Source of the DNA: Chitinophagaceae bacterium
GTDB taxonomy: Bacteria; Bacteroidota; Bacteroidia; Chitinophagales; Chitinophagaceae
Assembly (NCBI GenBank): GCA_016713085.1
Contig: JADJPV010000001.1
Span: forward strand, 1,633,001 to 1,697,000
Direction: 5' to 3'
DNA: 64,000 nucleotides
Shown in pieces: positions 54,390-63,275 of the stretch; position 1 is the first letter of the stretch; every line of letters starts with the position of its first letter. Position numbers and translations under genes: made by a program. Below the pieces are notes generated by a model. It was not told where the DNA came from and did no database searches. It saw nothing but the letters and a program-made list of their open reading frames with translations.

Positions 54390-55670
54390 ATGGCACTGAA
54401 AGAGCAATTTGAAATACCGGGCGGATTAAAAAAATGGAGCTTCGCATTGATGGGTGTAGGTGTATTAACACTCATCCTCGGTATCGTATTCCTGCATCCG
54501 TTTTCCGGCGGTCATGGTGAAGCCCATGGAGCAGAAGCATATGGCGCAACAAAATTCTGGATGGCACTGATGCATAATGGAATTTTCTGGTTACTGGTTG
54601 TAGCGGCAAGTTTCTTCTTTATCTCTGCCACTACATTGGCACAGGGTGGTTGGCCATTGGCGTTCCGTCGTGTACCTGAAGCAATTTCAGGTTCAATGAA
54701 TGTGTTAGGACCTATAGCCCTAGTGATTTTATTATCGTATGTGTGGATCTCTGACGATCATCATATCTATCACTGGAAAGATGTGGAGCATGTTAAAGTG
54801 GACGAAAAACTTACGCATAAAAGCAGTTTTTTAAACCCTGTTTTCTATACCGGATTATCATTGGCAGCTGTTGGTTTATGGATCTGGTTCCGTAACTGGT
54901 TCCGCAAAAATTCTTTGGCGGAAGATCTGGCTGCAAAGGGTGATACAAGTTTTTACTGGAAATCGCTGGCTATTGCTGCTGCCTTTCTTGTAACATACGG
55001 GTTAACTGTTTTGAGCACTTTACCATGGCTGTGGTTAATGAGCATTGATGCACATTGGTACAGCACCATGTACAGCTGGTACACATTTGCAAGTTCATGG
55101 GTAGCCGGTATTTCTTTAATGATGCTGTTTGTGATTTATCTTAAAAACCAGGGATATCTTGAGTTTGTAAACGATGAACATATTCACGACATTGGTAAGT
55201 TCATGTTTGCCTTTTCTATCTTCTGGACCTACCTGTGGTTCTCACAGTTCATGCTCATCTGGTACAGTAACCAGCCTGAAGAAACAGAATATTTTATTGA
55301 CAGAATTGGTATACCGGGTCAGTCTGGGCCTTTTAAGGCAATCTTTTTACTGAATTTGATCATCAATTTCCTTGCTCCGTTGTTAATTTTAATGCGCCGT
55401 GGCTCAAAACGTAACTACACTGTAGTAACGTTAATGGCCGTTATTATCATCTTTGGTCACTGGCTGGATTTTTATCAAATGATTACACCGGGTCCTTTGC
55501 AGGAACTGGGTCAGGAGTCAAATACAATCGGACATTTTTTATACAGCCTTGGAATTGGTGCAGGATTTTTAGGATTGATTATTTTTCTTACAGCAAGGTA
55601 TTTAACGAAAGCATCCCTGTTACCTAAAAACCACCCATTAGTAAAAGAAAGTGTAATTCATCATACATAA
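54390..55670 (+). CDS. actF: Alternative complex III subunit ActF
   Basis: A 426-residue polytopic membrane protein of about ten helices, homologous in layout to ActC. It holds EIPGGLKKWSFALMGVGVLTLI, DDHHIYHWKD, LPWLWLMSIDAHWYSTMYSWY and FSQFMLIWYSNQPEET. It forms the second membrane half of the complex and has no heme motif. The oxidase subunit II gene follows after 61 bases. Confidence 0.92.
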   Translation: MALKEQFEIPGGLKKWSFALMGVGVLTLILGIVFLHPFSGGHGEAHGAEAYGATKFWMALMHNGIFWLLVVAASFFFISATTLAQGGWPLAFRRVPEAISGSMNVLGPIALVILLSYVWISDDHHIYHWKDVEHVKVDEKLTHKSSFLNPVFYTGLSLAAVGLWIWFRNWFRKNSLAEDLAAKGDTSFYWKSLAIAAAFLVTYGLTVLSTLPWLWLMSIDAHWYSTMYSWYTFASSWVAGISLMMLFVIYLKNQGYLEFVNDEHIHDIGKFMFAFSIFWTYLWFSQFMLIWYSNQPEETEYFIDRIGIPGQSGPFKAIFLLNLIINFLAPLLILMRRGSKRNYTVVTLMAVIIIFGHWLDFYQMITPGPLQELGQESNTIGHFLYSLGIGAGFLGLIIFLTARYLTKASLLPKNHPLVKESVIHHT

Positions 55671-55731
55671 GCAAGCAACGAAAGAAACAATAACGAATTT
55701 AATTCAACAACCATAAATATTTGCGCAAGCT

Positions 55732-56823
55732 ATGAGTACAACAGCATATTTGGTTATAGCATCGGCAGTGCTGGTTTTTATTGTCATCTTCCAGATTACA
55801 AAAGCCAGTGAATATGTAAGTGTGTTAAAAGGGGAAGAAAGTTCCCGCAAGCAAACCAACCGCATCAATGGTTTTATGCTGCTGGGCTTTATGATCCTTG
55901 GTTTTATCGGCGTTTGGTACTGCAATAAAATGCTATATGGCTCCACGTTGTTTCCTCAGGGAGCAGCTTCAGTAGAAGGTGAAAAGATTGATCAGATGTT
56001 TATGATCACCACAGCTGTAACAGGAGTCATCTTTGTATTAACTCAGTTCCTGTTATTCTTCTTTGCCTGGAAATATCAGGAGAAAGAAGGGAAAAAAGCA
56101 ACCTTCTTTGCACACAGTACAAAACTCGAATTGATCTGGACAGCTATACCTGCAATTGCATTAACCGTATTAGTTGTATTTGGTTTGAAGTTCTGGTTCC
56201 GTATTACATCGGATGCACCAAAAGGAGCTTTAGAAGTTGAGATTGTAGGAAAGCAGTTTGGATGGACCATGCGTTACCCCGGAAAGGATAAAAACTTTGG
56301 ACGTACATACTTTAAAGTAATCAGCGACGAAAACAGTAATTCACTCGGACAGATTTGGGAAGACAATGCAGAATTTAAACTGAAAGCAGACCCTGCCAAT
56401 TTTGATGATGTGGTTACTACACAAACAATGTACGTTGTAAAAAACCGCCCGGTGAAATTGATCATCAACAGCCGTGATGTAATTCATGATGTTGGGTTAT
56501 CACATTTCAGAATGAAAATGGATGCAGTACCGGGTATTCCAACTACCATCTGGTTTACACCAAAGTACACAACCAAGGAAATGAAAGAGCGTACAGGAAA
56601 TCCTGAATTTGCATACGAAATATCCTGCGATCAGATGTGCGGAAACGGTCATTACTCGATGAAGGGAATTATTGAAGTGGTATCACAGGAAGATTTCGAC
56701 ATGTGGATGGCAAAGCAAAAACCCAACTACTATGTTGCAAATCCTGAAAAAGATCCATCCAATAAACCTGCAGCCGACACTACAGCAAAACCAGCAGTAG
56801 TAGCAGCTGTGATATCTAAATAA
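55732..56823 (+). CDS. coxB: Cytochrome c oxidase subunit II
   Basis: A 363-residue protein with two or three N-terminal helices, a periplasmic cupredoxin domain with the CuA motif CDQMCGNGHYSM (Cys, Cys, His, Met) and the upstream histidine in HDVGLSHFRMKM. The C-terminus is Ala/Thr/Pro-rich. It accepts electrons from the cytochrome of the upstream complex. Confidence 0.94.
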   Translation: MSTTAYLVIASAVLVFIVIFQITKASEYVSVLKGEESSRKQTNRINGFMLLGFMILGFIGVWYCNKMLYGSTLFPQGAASVEGEKIDQMFMITTAVTGVIFVLTQFLLFFFAWKYQEKEGKKATFFAHSTKLELIWTAIPAIALTVLVVFGLKFWFRITSDAPKGALEVEIVGKQFGWTMRYPGKDKNFGRTYFKVISDENSNSLGQIWEDNAEFKLKADPANFDDVVTTQTMYVVKNRPVKLIINSRDVIHDVGLSHFRMKMDAVPGIPTTIWFTPKYTTKEMKERTGNPEFAYEISCDQMCGNGHYSMKGIIEVVSQEDFDMWMAKQKPNYYVANPEKDPSNKPAADTTAKPAVVAAVISK

Positions 56824-56859
56824 TTATAAGCGAAATTGAATAAACAATAACTACCCAGT

Positions 56860-58672
56860 ATGAGCGAAACCACACATATACACGAGCATTCGGTTAATGT
56901 GCCGCACGAAGCACATCATGAAGTGCACCATGGTCATCACCATGAAACATTTCTTACAAAGTATGTCTTCAGCCAGGATCACAAAACAATCGCCAAGCAA
57001 TTCCTGATAACAGGAATGTTCTGGGCATTGATCGGAGGTTTGTTTTCTGTGATCTTCCGTTTGCAGTTAGGATATCCCGATGCAAAGTTTCCATGGATGG
57101 AAGCTCTTTTGGGCGATTGGGCCAAAGGCGGTCAGTTACAGCCCGAAGCATATTATGCATTGGTAACCATGCACGGAACTGTGTTGGTGTTCTTTGTATT
57201 AACGGCAGGGGTTGAGTGGTACGTTCGCAAACTTCTTAATACCATTACAGGTAGGAGCAAGAGATATGGCTTCGCCTTTTCTGAATATGCTTTCATTCTG
57301 GTTCTTCTTTACAGCAGGTATTGTAATGCTGTCTTCTTTATTCGTACAAACCGGTCCATTCAGCGGAGGCTGGACGGCTTATCCACCATTAAGTGCATTG
57401 GGTGAAGCATCTCCCGGTTCGAAAGTGGGCATGGATCTCTGGCTGGTATCAATGGCATTGTTCGTAGTTTCTTCTTTATTGGGAGGCTTGAATTATATCG
57501 CAACCATCCTGAACATGCGTACAAAAGGGATGAGCATGACCCGTTTACCGTTAACGATTTGGGCACTTTTCTTTACAGCCGTACTGGGTGTATTATCGTT
57601 CCCTGTATTATTCTCTGGTTTTATCTTATTGATATTTGACCGTCATTTTGGAACAAGTTTTTATCTGAGTGATATATTCATCAATGGGCAGGCATTACCA
57701 AATGAAGGAGGCAGTGCAATTCTTTATCAGCATCTGTTCTGGTTCCTTGGTCACCCTGAAGTATATATTATCCTGCTGCCGGCAATGGGTATGGCATCAG
57801 AAATTATGTCGGTTAACAGCCGCAAACCAATCTTTGGTTATATGGCAATGGTGGGATCATTATTTGCCATTACCATTCTTGCCTTCCTCGTATGGGCACA
57901 TCATATGTTTGTAACCGGGTTGAATCCGTTTCTGGGTGCATTCTTTGTATTACTTACATTGCTGATTGCGGTACCAAGTGCCATCAAAGTATTTAACTGG
58001 TTAACTACTTTATGGAAAGGAAATATCAGATTCACACCGGGAATGCTGTTTGCTATCGGTTTTGTGAGTCTGTTTATCTCGGGTGGTTTAACAGGGATCT
58101 TCCTTGGTAACTCATCACTTGATATTCACCTGCACGATACATACTTTGTAATTGCTCACTTCCATATTGTAATGGGTGTGGCTTCTATGTTCGGAATGTT
58201 TGCAGGTATTTATCACTGGTATCCAAAAATGTATGGCCGTTATTTAAACAATACACTTGGTTATATCCATTTCTGGGTTACTATGATTGGTGCATATCTT
58301 ATTTTCTGGCCAATGCATTACGAAGGACTGGCCGGTATGCCACGCCGTTATTATAAATATGATATCTGGGAATCATTCAAACAGTTTGGTACACTCAATC
58401 AGTTCATCAGTATTGTTGCCATCATTGTATTCCTTACACAGATTCTGTTTATTTTAAACTTCTTCTACAGCATCTGGAAAGGAAGAAAAGTAACCACACA
58501 AAATCCATGGGGTTCAAATACACTGGAGTGGACTACACCAATTAATCCGGGTCACGGTAACTGGGAAGGTGAAATTCCTGAAGTACACCGCTGGGCATAT
58601 GATTATGCAAAAGACGGGCATGAATTTATTCCGCAAACAACACCGGTTGGTGCGGATGAAAGCAAACATTAA
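56860..58672 (+). CDS. coxA: Cytochrome c oxidase subunit I (frameshifted)
   Basis: An aa3-type heme-copper oxidase catalytic subunit, about 604 residues restored. It has a His-rich N-terminus, then LVTMHGTVLVFFVLTAG, a single extra base in the G4 run at 57208-57211, and in the next frame SGTFANFLIPLQVGARDMASPF. Heme and copper ligands are in TMHGTVL, FLGHPEVYIILLP (His-Tyr), WAHHMFV and DTYFVIAHFHIVMG. Removing one G restores one continuous protein, so sequencing error is probable. It lies between coxB and ctaB. Confidence 0.9.
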
Positions 58673-58715
58673 TTGTTGCTGAAAGTAACAGAGGTTCATT
58701 TTTATATAAACTATT

Positions 58716-59656
58716 TTGAGCAGTAAAAGGGCAGATAAAGAGGAAGAAGGAAAGATCAGTTTTTTTTCAGCAGCAAAGAGTAAGCTGAAGGATTACAAGG
58801 AACTTGTGAAGTTTACACTCAGTTTTACAGTGGTATTCAGCAGTGTTATTTCGTATATGCTGGCACCGAATATTGTTGAATATGATCTTTTAAGTATACT
58901 GTTATTGTTTTTGGGCGGCATGCTGGTAACAGGAAGTGCCAACGCCATTAACCAGATAGCAGAAAAAGATTCAGACGCAGTAATGAAGAGAACCGGAAGC
59001 AGACCGGTTGCAAGTGGAAGAATGAGTGTGCAGGAAGCAACAGCGTTTGCTTTTATTGCAGCCATTACAGGCTCTTTGATTTTAGGTTTGTATTTTAGCT
59101 GGTATGCTGCAGCAATTGCTTTGTTCAGTTTATTTATTTACGGGTTTGTTTATACTCCCTTAAAAAAATAAATTCAATTGCTGTTTTGATTGGTGGTATA
59201 CCGGGGGCATTGCCCTGTTTAATTGGATGGGCAGCTGCTTATAATGATGGAGAAGAATTTTCATGGACGGGTGGATGGATTTTATTCGCCATTCAGTTTC
59301 TCTGGCAGTTTCCGCATTTCTGGGCAATTGCATGGGTAGCACACCAGGATTATACAAAAGCAGGATTTAAACTGTTGCCTTCCCAACAGGGACCAACAAA
59401 GTTTACAGCAATACAAACCATCATTTATGCATTGCTGATGGTACCGGTAGGCATGCTGCCATATTTTTATGGCATGAGCGGAGTAGTGAGCATGTGGATT
59501 TTGATTGCAGCCAACCTGTTTATTGTTGCGCAATGTGTGAGGTTATACATCAATATGGATGTAAAGAGTGCAAGAAGAGTGATGTTCAGCAGTTATATCT
59601 ATCTGCCGATTGTGTTACTTGCATTACTGGCAGATAAAATTGTAAGCCCCCTCTAA
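58716..59656 (+). CDS. ctaB: Protoheme IX farnesyltransferase (frameshifted, TTG start)
   Basis: Membrane prenyltransferase making heme O from heme B, needed for heme A of the neighbouring oxidase. It has MLVTGSANAINQIAEKDSDAVMKRTGSRPVASGRMS (two Asp-rich metal sites and RxxRP), FIYGFVYTPLKK and, one frame over, INSIAVLIGGIPGALPCLIGW. The A7 run at 59162-59168 needs an eighth A to join the frames, giving about 313 residues. A TTG start at 58716 is the only one close to the expected N-terminus. Confidence 0.88.
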
Positions 59657-59676
59657 CTCCCCCAAAGGAGGAGAAT
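59646..59676. repeat. CCCCCAAAGGAGG-type repeat after ctaB
   Basis: GCCCCCTCTAACTCCCCCAA followed by AGGAGGAGAA overlaps the ctaB stop. It is similar to the motif inside the dipeptidase gene. The remainder of the 59657-59849 gap has another palindrome (59800) and no gene. Confidence 0.5.
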
Positions 59677-59799
59677 AGCAAAGCACAAGGCTTGCTTTAC
59701 GGAGTGGTTGATGAAAGTATTGAGTAGATAATTAGTGATGAGTAAAGTTCTTTTGTTGATGTGGGAGAATAAATAATTTATTAACGATATAAAGCACCG

Positions 59800-59828
59800 C
59801 TCCTTCTCCTTCGGGGAAGGAGAAGGAG
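59800..59828. repeat. Perfect 13-bp palindrome before the first subunit III gene
   Basis: CTCCTTCTCCTTC (59800-59812) pairs with GAAGGAGAAGGAG (59816-59828) around GGG. There is no U-tract on the plus strand, so it reads more like a mobile palindromic repeat than a terminator. Confidence 0.65.
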
Positions 59829-59849
59829 GAAGGGGCCATGGAGAAGGTT

Positions 59850-60404
59850 ATGAGTGAAAGAAATCAAAAAATGCATCCGCATAAATTTACTTTGTGGATT
59901 GCGATTGGAAGTATTACAATGATGTTTGCCGGTTTTACCAGCGCATATATTGTAAAAAGCAACCAGGCCGGATGGCAGCCTGTACAAATGCCGAAGATCT
60001 TTTTCTTATCAACAGCATTGATTATTGCAAGCAGCCTTACGATTTACCTGGCGCAAAAAGCAATGAGCAACAGGCAATCATCAAAATACAGAACGCTGAT
60101 TACAGCAACTGCTGTATTAGGACTTGCTTTCGTAGTTACACAGTTTCTTGGCTTTTCAGAACTGTGGGCACAGAAGATAACGTTTAAGGAAAGTGTGGCA
60201 GGATCGTTCTTTTATATTATAGCAGGGGTACACGGATTACACGTAGTAGGCGGTATTATTGCACTTTTTGTTTTATTACTGAGAACGTATAATTCTAAAA
60301 TGAAATATTACAGCACAGCACCGGTTGAAACCGCAGGCCTGTACTGGCACTTTGTAGATTTATTATGGATATACTTGTTTGTTTTTTTCTTACTGGTATC
60401 CTGA
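59850..60404 (+). CDS. Cytochrome c oxidase subunit III family protein (first copy)
   Basis: A 184-residue five-helix subunit III-like protein: KMHPHKFTLWIAIGSITMMFAGFTSAYIVK, FFYIIAGVHGLHVVGG and YWHFVDLLWIYLFVFFLL. It is shorter than classical subunit III. An ATG at 59838 exists but lies in repeat DNA, so 59850 is preferred. It is probably an assembly or structural subunit along with the next gene. Confidence 0.87.
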   Translation: MSERNQKMHPHKFTLWIAIGSITMMFAGFTSAYIVKSNQAGWQPVQMPKIFFLSTALIIASSLTIYLAQKAMSNRQSSKYRTLITATAVLGLAFVVTQFLGFSELWAQKITFKESVAGSFFYIIAGVHGLHVVGGIIALFVLLLRTYNSKMKYYSTAPVETAGLYWHFVDLLWIYLFVFFLLVS

Positions 60405-60435
60405 TAAAAAATTGAGAACAATAAAAAACCGATAA

Positions 60436-61110
60436 ATGGCACAAGCAGCAGCAGTTAACACAAAATGGTGGAGTGGAGGTAAAAGTCCCTTCAACGTAGA
60501 GTACGGGAAATTGATGATGTGGTATTTTTTAATGAGTGATGCGTTTACATTTGGCGCCTTCCTGATTTCTTACGGAACGGTGCGTATGAGCAGCGTTTCA
60601 TGGCCTGATCCCAACAAAGTATTTAACTCGTTTCCTTTGGCCGGGCATGCTAACCTGCCACTGGTGTTTGTGAGTTTAATGACGTTCATTTTGATTGTGA
60701 GTTCCGTTACCATGGTATTGGCAGTACATGAAGGCCATCATGGAAACAGGAAGGGTGTGGTAAAATGGATGTTCTGGACCATTATTGGCGGATTGGCTTT
60801 TCTTGGTTGCCAGGCATGGGAGTGGCATCATCTTCATGATCAGGGCGCATGGTGGGGACGTAATCCTTTTCCGAATGCTGACGGAACAGTTGCAACAACA
60901 AATTTTTCTAATTTCTTTTTTACCATAACAGGTTTTCATGGCTTCCACGTATTTTCAGGAGTAATTATTAACCTGATTGCGTTGATTATGGCTCAAACCG
61001 GAGTGTTTGAAAAGAGAGGCCATTACCTGATGATTGAAAAAGTAGGATTATACTGGCACTTTGTAGATTTAGTGTGGGTGTTCGTATTCCTGTTCTTTTA
61101 TCTTGTATAA
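60436..61110 (+). CDS. coxC: Cytochrome c oxidase subunit III (second copy)
   Basis: A 224-residue subunit III with PFNVEYGKLMMWYFLMSDAFTFG, VTMVLAVHEGHHGNRKG, FFTITGFHGFHVFSG and LYWHFVDLVWVFVFLFFYLV. It follows the shorter copy by 31 bases. The two are related in sequence, and the usual oxidase subunit is this longer one. Confidence 0.9.
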   Translation: MAQAAAVNTKWWSGGKSPFNVEYGKLMMWYFLMSDAFTFGAFLISYGTVRMSSVSWPDPNKVFNSFPLAGHANLPLVFVSLMTFILIVSSVTMVLAVHEGHHGNRKGVVKWMFWTIIGGLAFLGCQAWEWHHLHDQGAWWGRNPFPNADGTVATTNFSNFFFTITGFHGFHVFSGVIINLIALIMAQTGVFEKRGHYLMIEKVGLYWHFVDLVWVFVFLFFYLV

Positions 61111-61145
61111 CAATATTTAAAAATTTCAACATAATTACTGATTAC

Positions 61146-61571
61146 ATGGAGCATCAAACATTTGGCGGAGAGGTAACCATTCCACACCACGCACCAACCG
61201 ATGAGTCAAAGAAAAGAATCTGGAAAACAACGATCATTCTTTCGATCATTACAATGATTGAATTGGGGATAGGTTATTTGCTGTATCTCACTGAGTTCAG
61301 TCATGGACTGGATCTTGCATTTAAAGGAGTGGTAATTATCCTTTCTTTGCTGAAGGCATTTTATATTGTGTCTATCTTTATGCACCTGGGTGATGAGATC
61401 CGTAACCTGATCATGACCATTGTTGCGCCGTTAATGATTTTCATCTGGTTTATTATTGCATTTCTGTACGAAGGCGCTTCATGGAAAAACCTGCGTAATG
61501 AATACAATCCGAAAGAACCGGTAAAGTATGAACAGACCACTACGCCTTCACATGAAGGTGGATTGAAATAA
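61146..61571 (+). CDS. Cytochrome c oxidase subunit IV-like protein
   Basis: A 141-residue protein with three helices (about 24-44, 56-76 and 86-107) and the phrase SLLKAFYIVSIFMHLGDEIRNLIMTIVAPLMIF, typical of bacterial oxidase subunit IV/CyoD-like. The start ATG at 61146 is preferred over an upstream GTG that would overlap coxC. Confidence 0.88.
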   Translation: MEHQTFGGEVTIPHHAPTDESKKRIWKTTIILSIITMIELGIGYLLYLTEFSHGLDLAFKGVVIILSLLKAFYIVSIFMHLGDEIRNLIMTIVAPLMIFIWFIIAFLYEGASWKNLRNEYNPKEPVKYEQTTTPSHEGGLK

Positions 61572-61593
61572 TTTTTTTTGATTGATCTGTTAG

Positions 61594-61640
61594 TCGTCCC
61601 GGTTTTCCTTTTTACAGGGAATGTCGGGACGAAATTTTTT
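61594..61640 (+). terminator. Candidate terminator or attenuator after subunit IV
   Basis: TCGTCCCG (61594-61601) pairs with CGGGACGA (61625-61632), with weaker inner pairing, followed by AATTTTTT. It would end the oxidase transcript before SCO, though the same strand continues. Confidence 0.55.
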
Positions 61641-61679
61641 AAGAAGTGATTGATTTGTGTACTGTGTACTACGTAGCTT

Positions 61680-61731
61680 GAGCGAAGTAGTATGAAAATC
61701 GGTTGCCTAAACCAGGAGCGAAGTAGTATGA
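61680..61731 (+). repeat. 16-bp direct repeat duplicating a start region
   Basis: GAGCGAAGTAGTATGA occurs at 61680-61695 and again at 61716-61731. Each copy carries an ATG in the same frame; the second is the SCO start chosen here. Confidence 0.7.
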
Positions 61732-62444
61732 GCAAAAAAGCAGTTTTGGCCGTTTTGATCGCAGTTGGAATTCCCCTTGTTTCCTACTTCATCGTTAAAT
61801 ATGCAAGCGAAGGTACAGTTGATATGCCCCGCCGTTATTTTTTCGATTCTGTAACTCAAAAAACAGAAAGCGGCAAAAGAGTACACGATACACTGTGGCA
61901 TAAAATATCCAATTTTTCATTTACTAATCAACTGGGCAAAACAGTTTCTGCAGATGATGTAAAGGGAAAGATACTGGTAGTGGATTATTTTTTTACCCGC
62001 TGCCCCAATCCCTGCCCCACTCTCACAAAGAACATGAAGAAAATGCAGGATGCATTTTTGAAAACAGATTCATTGGTCCAGTTTATTTCTTTTTCAGTTG
62101 ATCCTGAAAGAGACAGTGTACAGGTATTGAAACGGTATGCTGATAAATATAAAGTAAGGCATAACAACTGGTGGTTTTTAACAGGAGATAAGAAAACCAT
62201 TTACGATCTTGCTTTCAATGAATTTAAGGCGGCTACAGTTGATGGAGGCATCGTTGACACTTCGTTCATCCATACAAGCAAATTTTATTTACTCGATAAA
62301 GACCGTGTAATACGTGGCTGGTATGATGGAACTGATTCCGCAGCCCTTACTAAAATGGCCCGTGATATTGGCTTGTTGTTTTTAGAAAAAGACAAAAAGA
62401 AAAACGTAACCTTTTCAGAAAATAATAATTACCCATGGAAGTAA
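61728..62444 (+). CDS. SCO1/SenC copper chaperone
   Basis: A 238-residue membrane-anchored thioredoxin-fold protein: N-terminal helix (residues 4-22), then YFFTRCPNPCPTLTKNM (copper Cys pair) and the histidine in SFIHTSKFYLLDKD. It delivers copper to CuA of subunit II. The start MSKKAVLAVL is taken over the upstream ATG made by the 16-bp repeat. It overlaps the next gene by ten bases. Confidence 0.92.
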   Translation: MSKKAVLAVLIAVGIPLVSYFIVKYASEGTVDMPRRYFFDSVTQKTESGKRVHDTLWHKISNFSFTNQLGKTVSADDVKGKILVVDYFFTRCPNPCPTLTKNMKKMQDAFLKTDSLVQFISFSVDPERDSVQVLKRYADKYKVRHNNWWFLTGDKKTIYDLAFNEFKAATVDGGIVDTSFIHTSKFYLLDKDRVIRGWYDGTDSAALTKMARDIGLLFLEKDKKKNVTFSENNNYPWK

Positions 62445-63016
62445 AAAGTCACAGACACCACAGAAGAGGAACGCCATTGCCTGCATCCATTAAAAAAAAT
62501 GATAAGCTGGCTTACTTCCTCATCTTTACTGTGAGTGTAATTGTATTTGCAGCTGTAGTATTCCTCAAAAAAGTAACCATTAATTGGAACCTTGGTTTTG
62601 ATAAACACATTTTTGCACGATTGAATGCACTCGTCAATTCTTTTGTAGTGCTCTTTTTGCTTGGTGCTTTGTTTGCAGTAAAGGATAAACGTTACCGTAC
62701 ACACAAGAATTTAATGCTCTGGGCAATTGGTTTTTCCGTTCTGTTTTTGATTTCTTATATCTGCCATCATTTATTCACGGGTGAAACAACTTATGGCGGA
62801 TCAGGGCTGCCGAAGCTTGTTTATTATTTTATCCTCATTACACATATTGTGCTTGCAGGAATTATTTTACCATTTATTTTATTCACTGCTTACCGTGGCT
62901 TAACTGCCGATTATCACCGACATAAAAAACTGGCACGTATTACATGGCCATTGTGGCTGTATGTTGCTATAACGGGAGTTGTTGTCTTTTTTATGATTAG
63001 TCCGTATTATAATTGA
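62435..63016 (+). CDS. DUF420 membrane protein (CtaM-like)
   Basis: A 193-residue five-helix membrane protein. WNLGFDKHIFARLNALVNSFVVLFLLGALFAVK, HKNLMLWAIGFSVLFLISYICHH and HIVLAGIILPFILFTAYRGL fit DUF420/CtaM, an assembly factor for heme A-type oxidases. It overlaps SCO by ten bases, so it is coupled to it, and ends the respiratory cluster. Confidence 0.9.
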   Translation: MEVKSHRHHRRGTPLPASIKKNDKLAYFLIFTVSVIVFAAVVFLKKVTINWNLGFDKHIFARLNALVNSFVVLFLLGALFAVKDKRYRTHKNLMLWAIGFSVLFLISYICHHLFTGETTYGGSGLPKLVYYFILITHIVLAGIILPFILFTAYRGLTADYHRHKKLARITWPLWLYVAITGVVVFFMISPYYN

Positions 63017-63275
63017 TTTTGAATCTGTAAAAATTTCAGGGTTATCTGCTTCAAATAAAAAATGAATTTTTCTTTTTCTTAGTTGTCACAAATAAGAAAT
63101 ACCCCTCATTCGTGTGCCGTAAAAAACCAATGGACGGAACTACATAGTATTGTATCTACTGCTAAGTAGAAAAACTCAATCTTTCAGGAAAAATACTGTA
63201 TCGCTTCATAAATTGTATGAGATGACTTAAGTTTATGCGTTATTAGTACATTAACCTGAACTAACAGCCTTACAA

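Noticed and set aside
57360..57566. Minus-strand open frame within coxA
   Set aside because: It is antisense to strongly conserved oxidase sequence and has no independent support.
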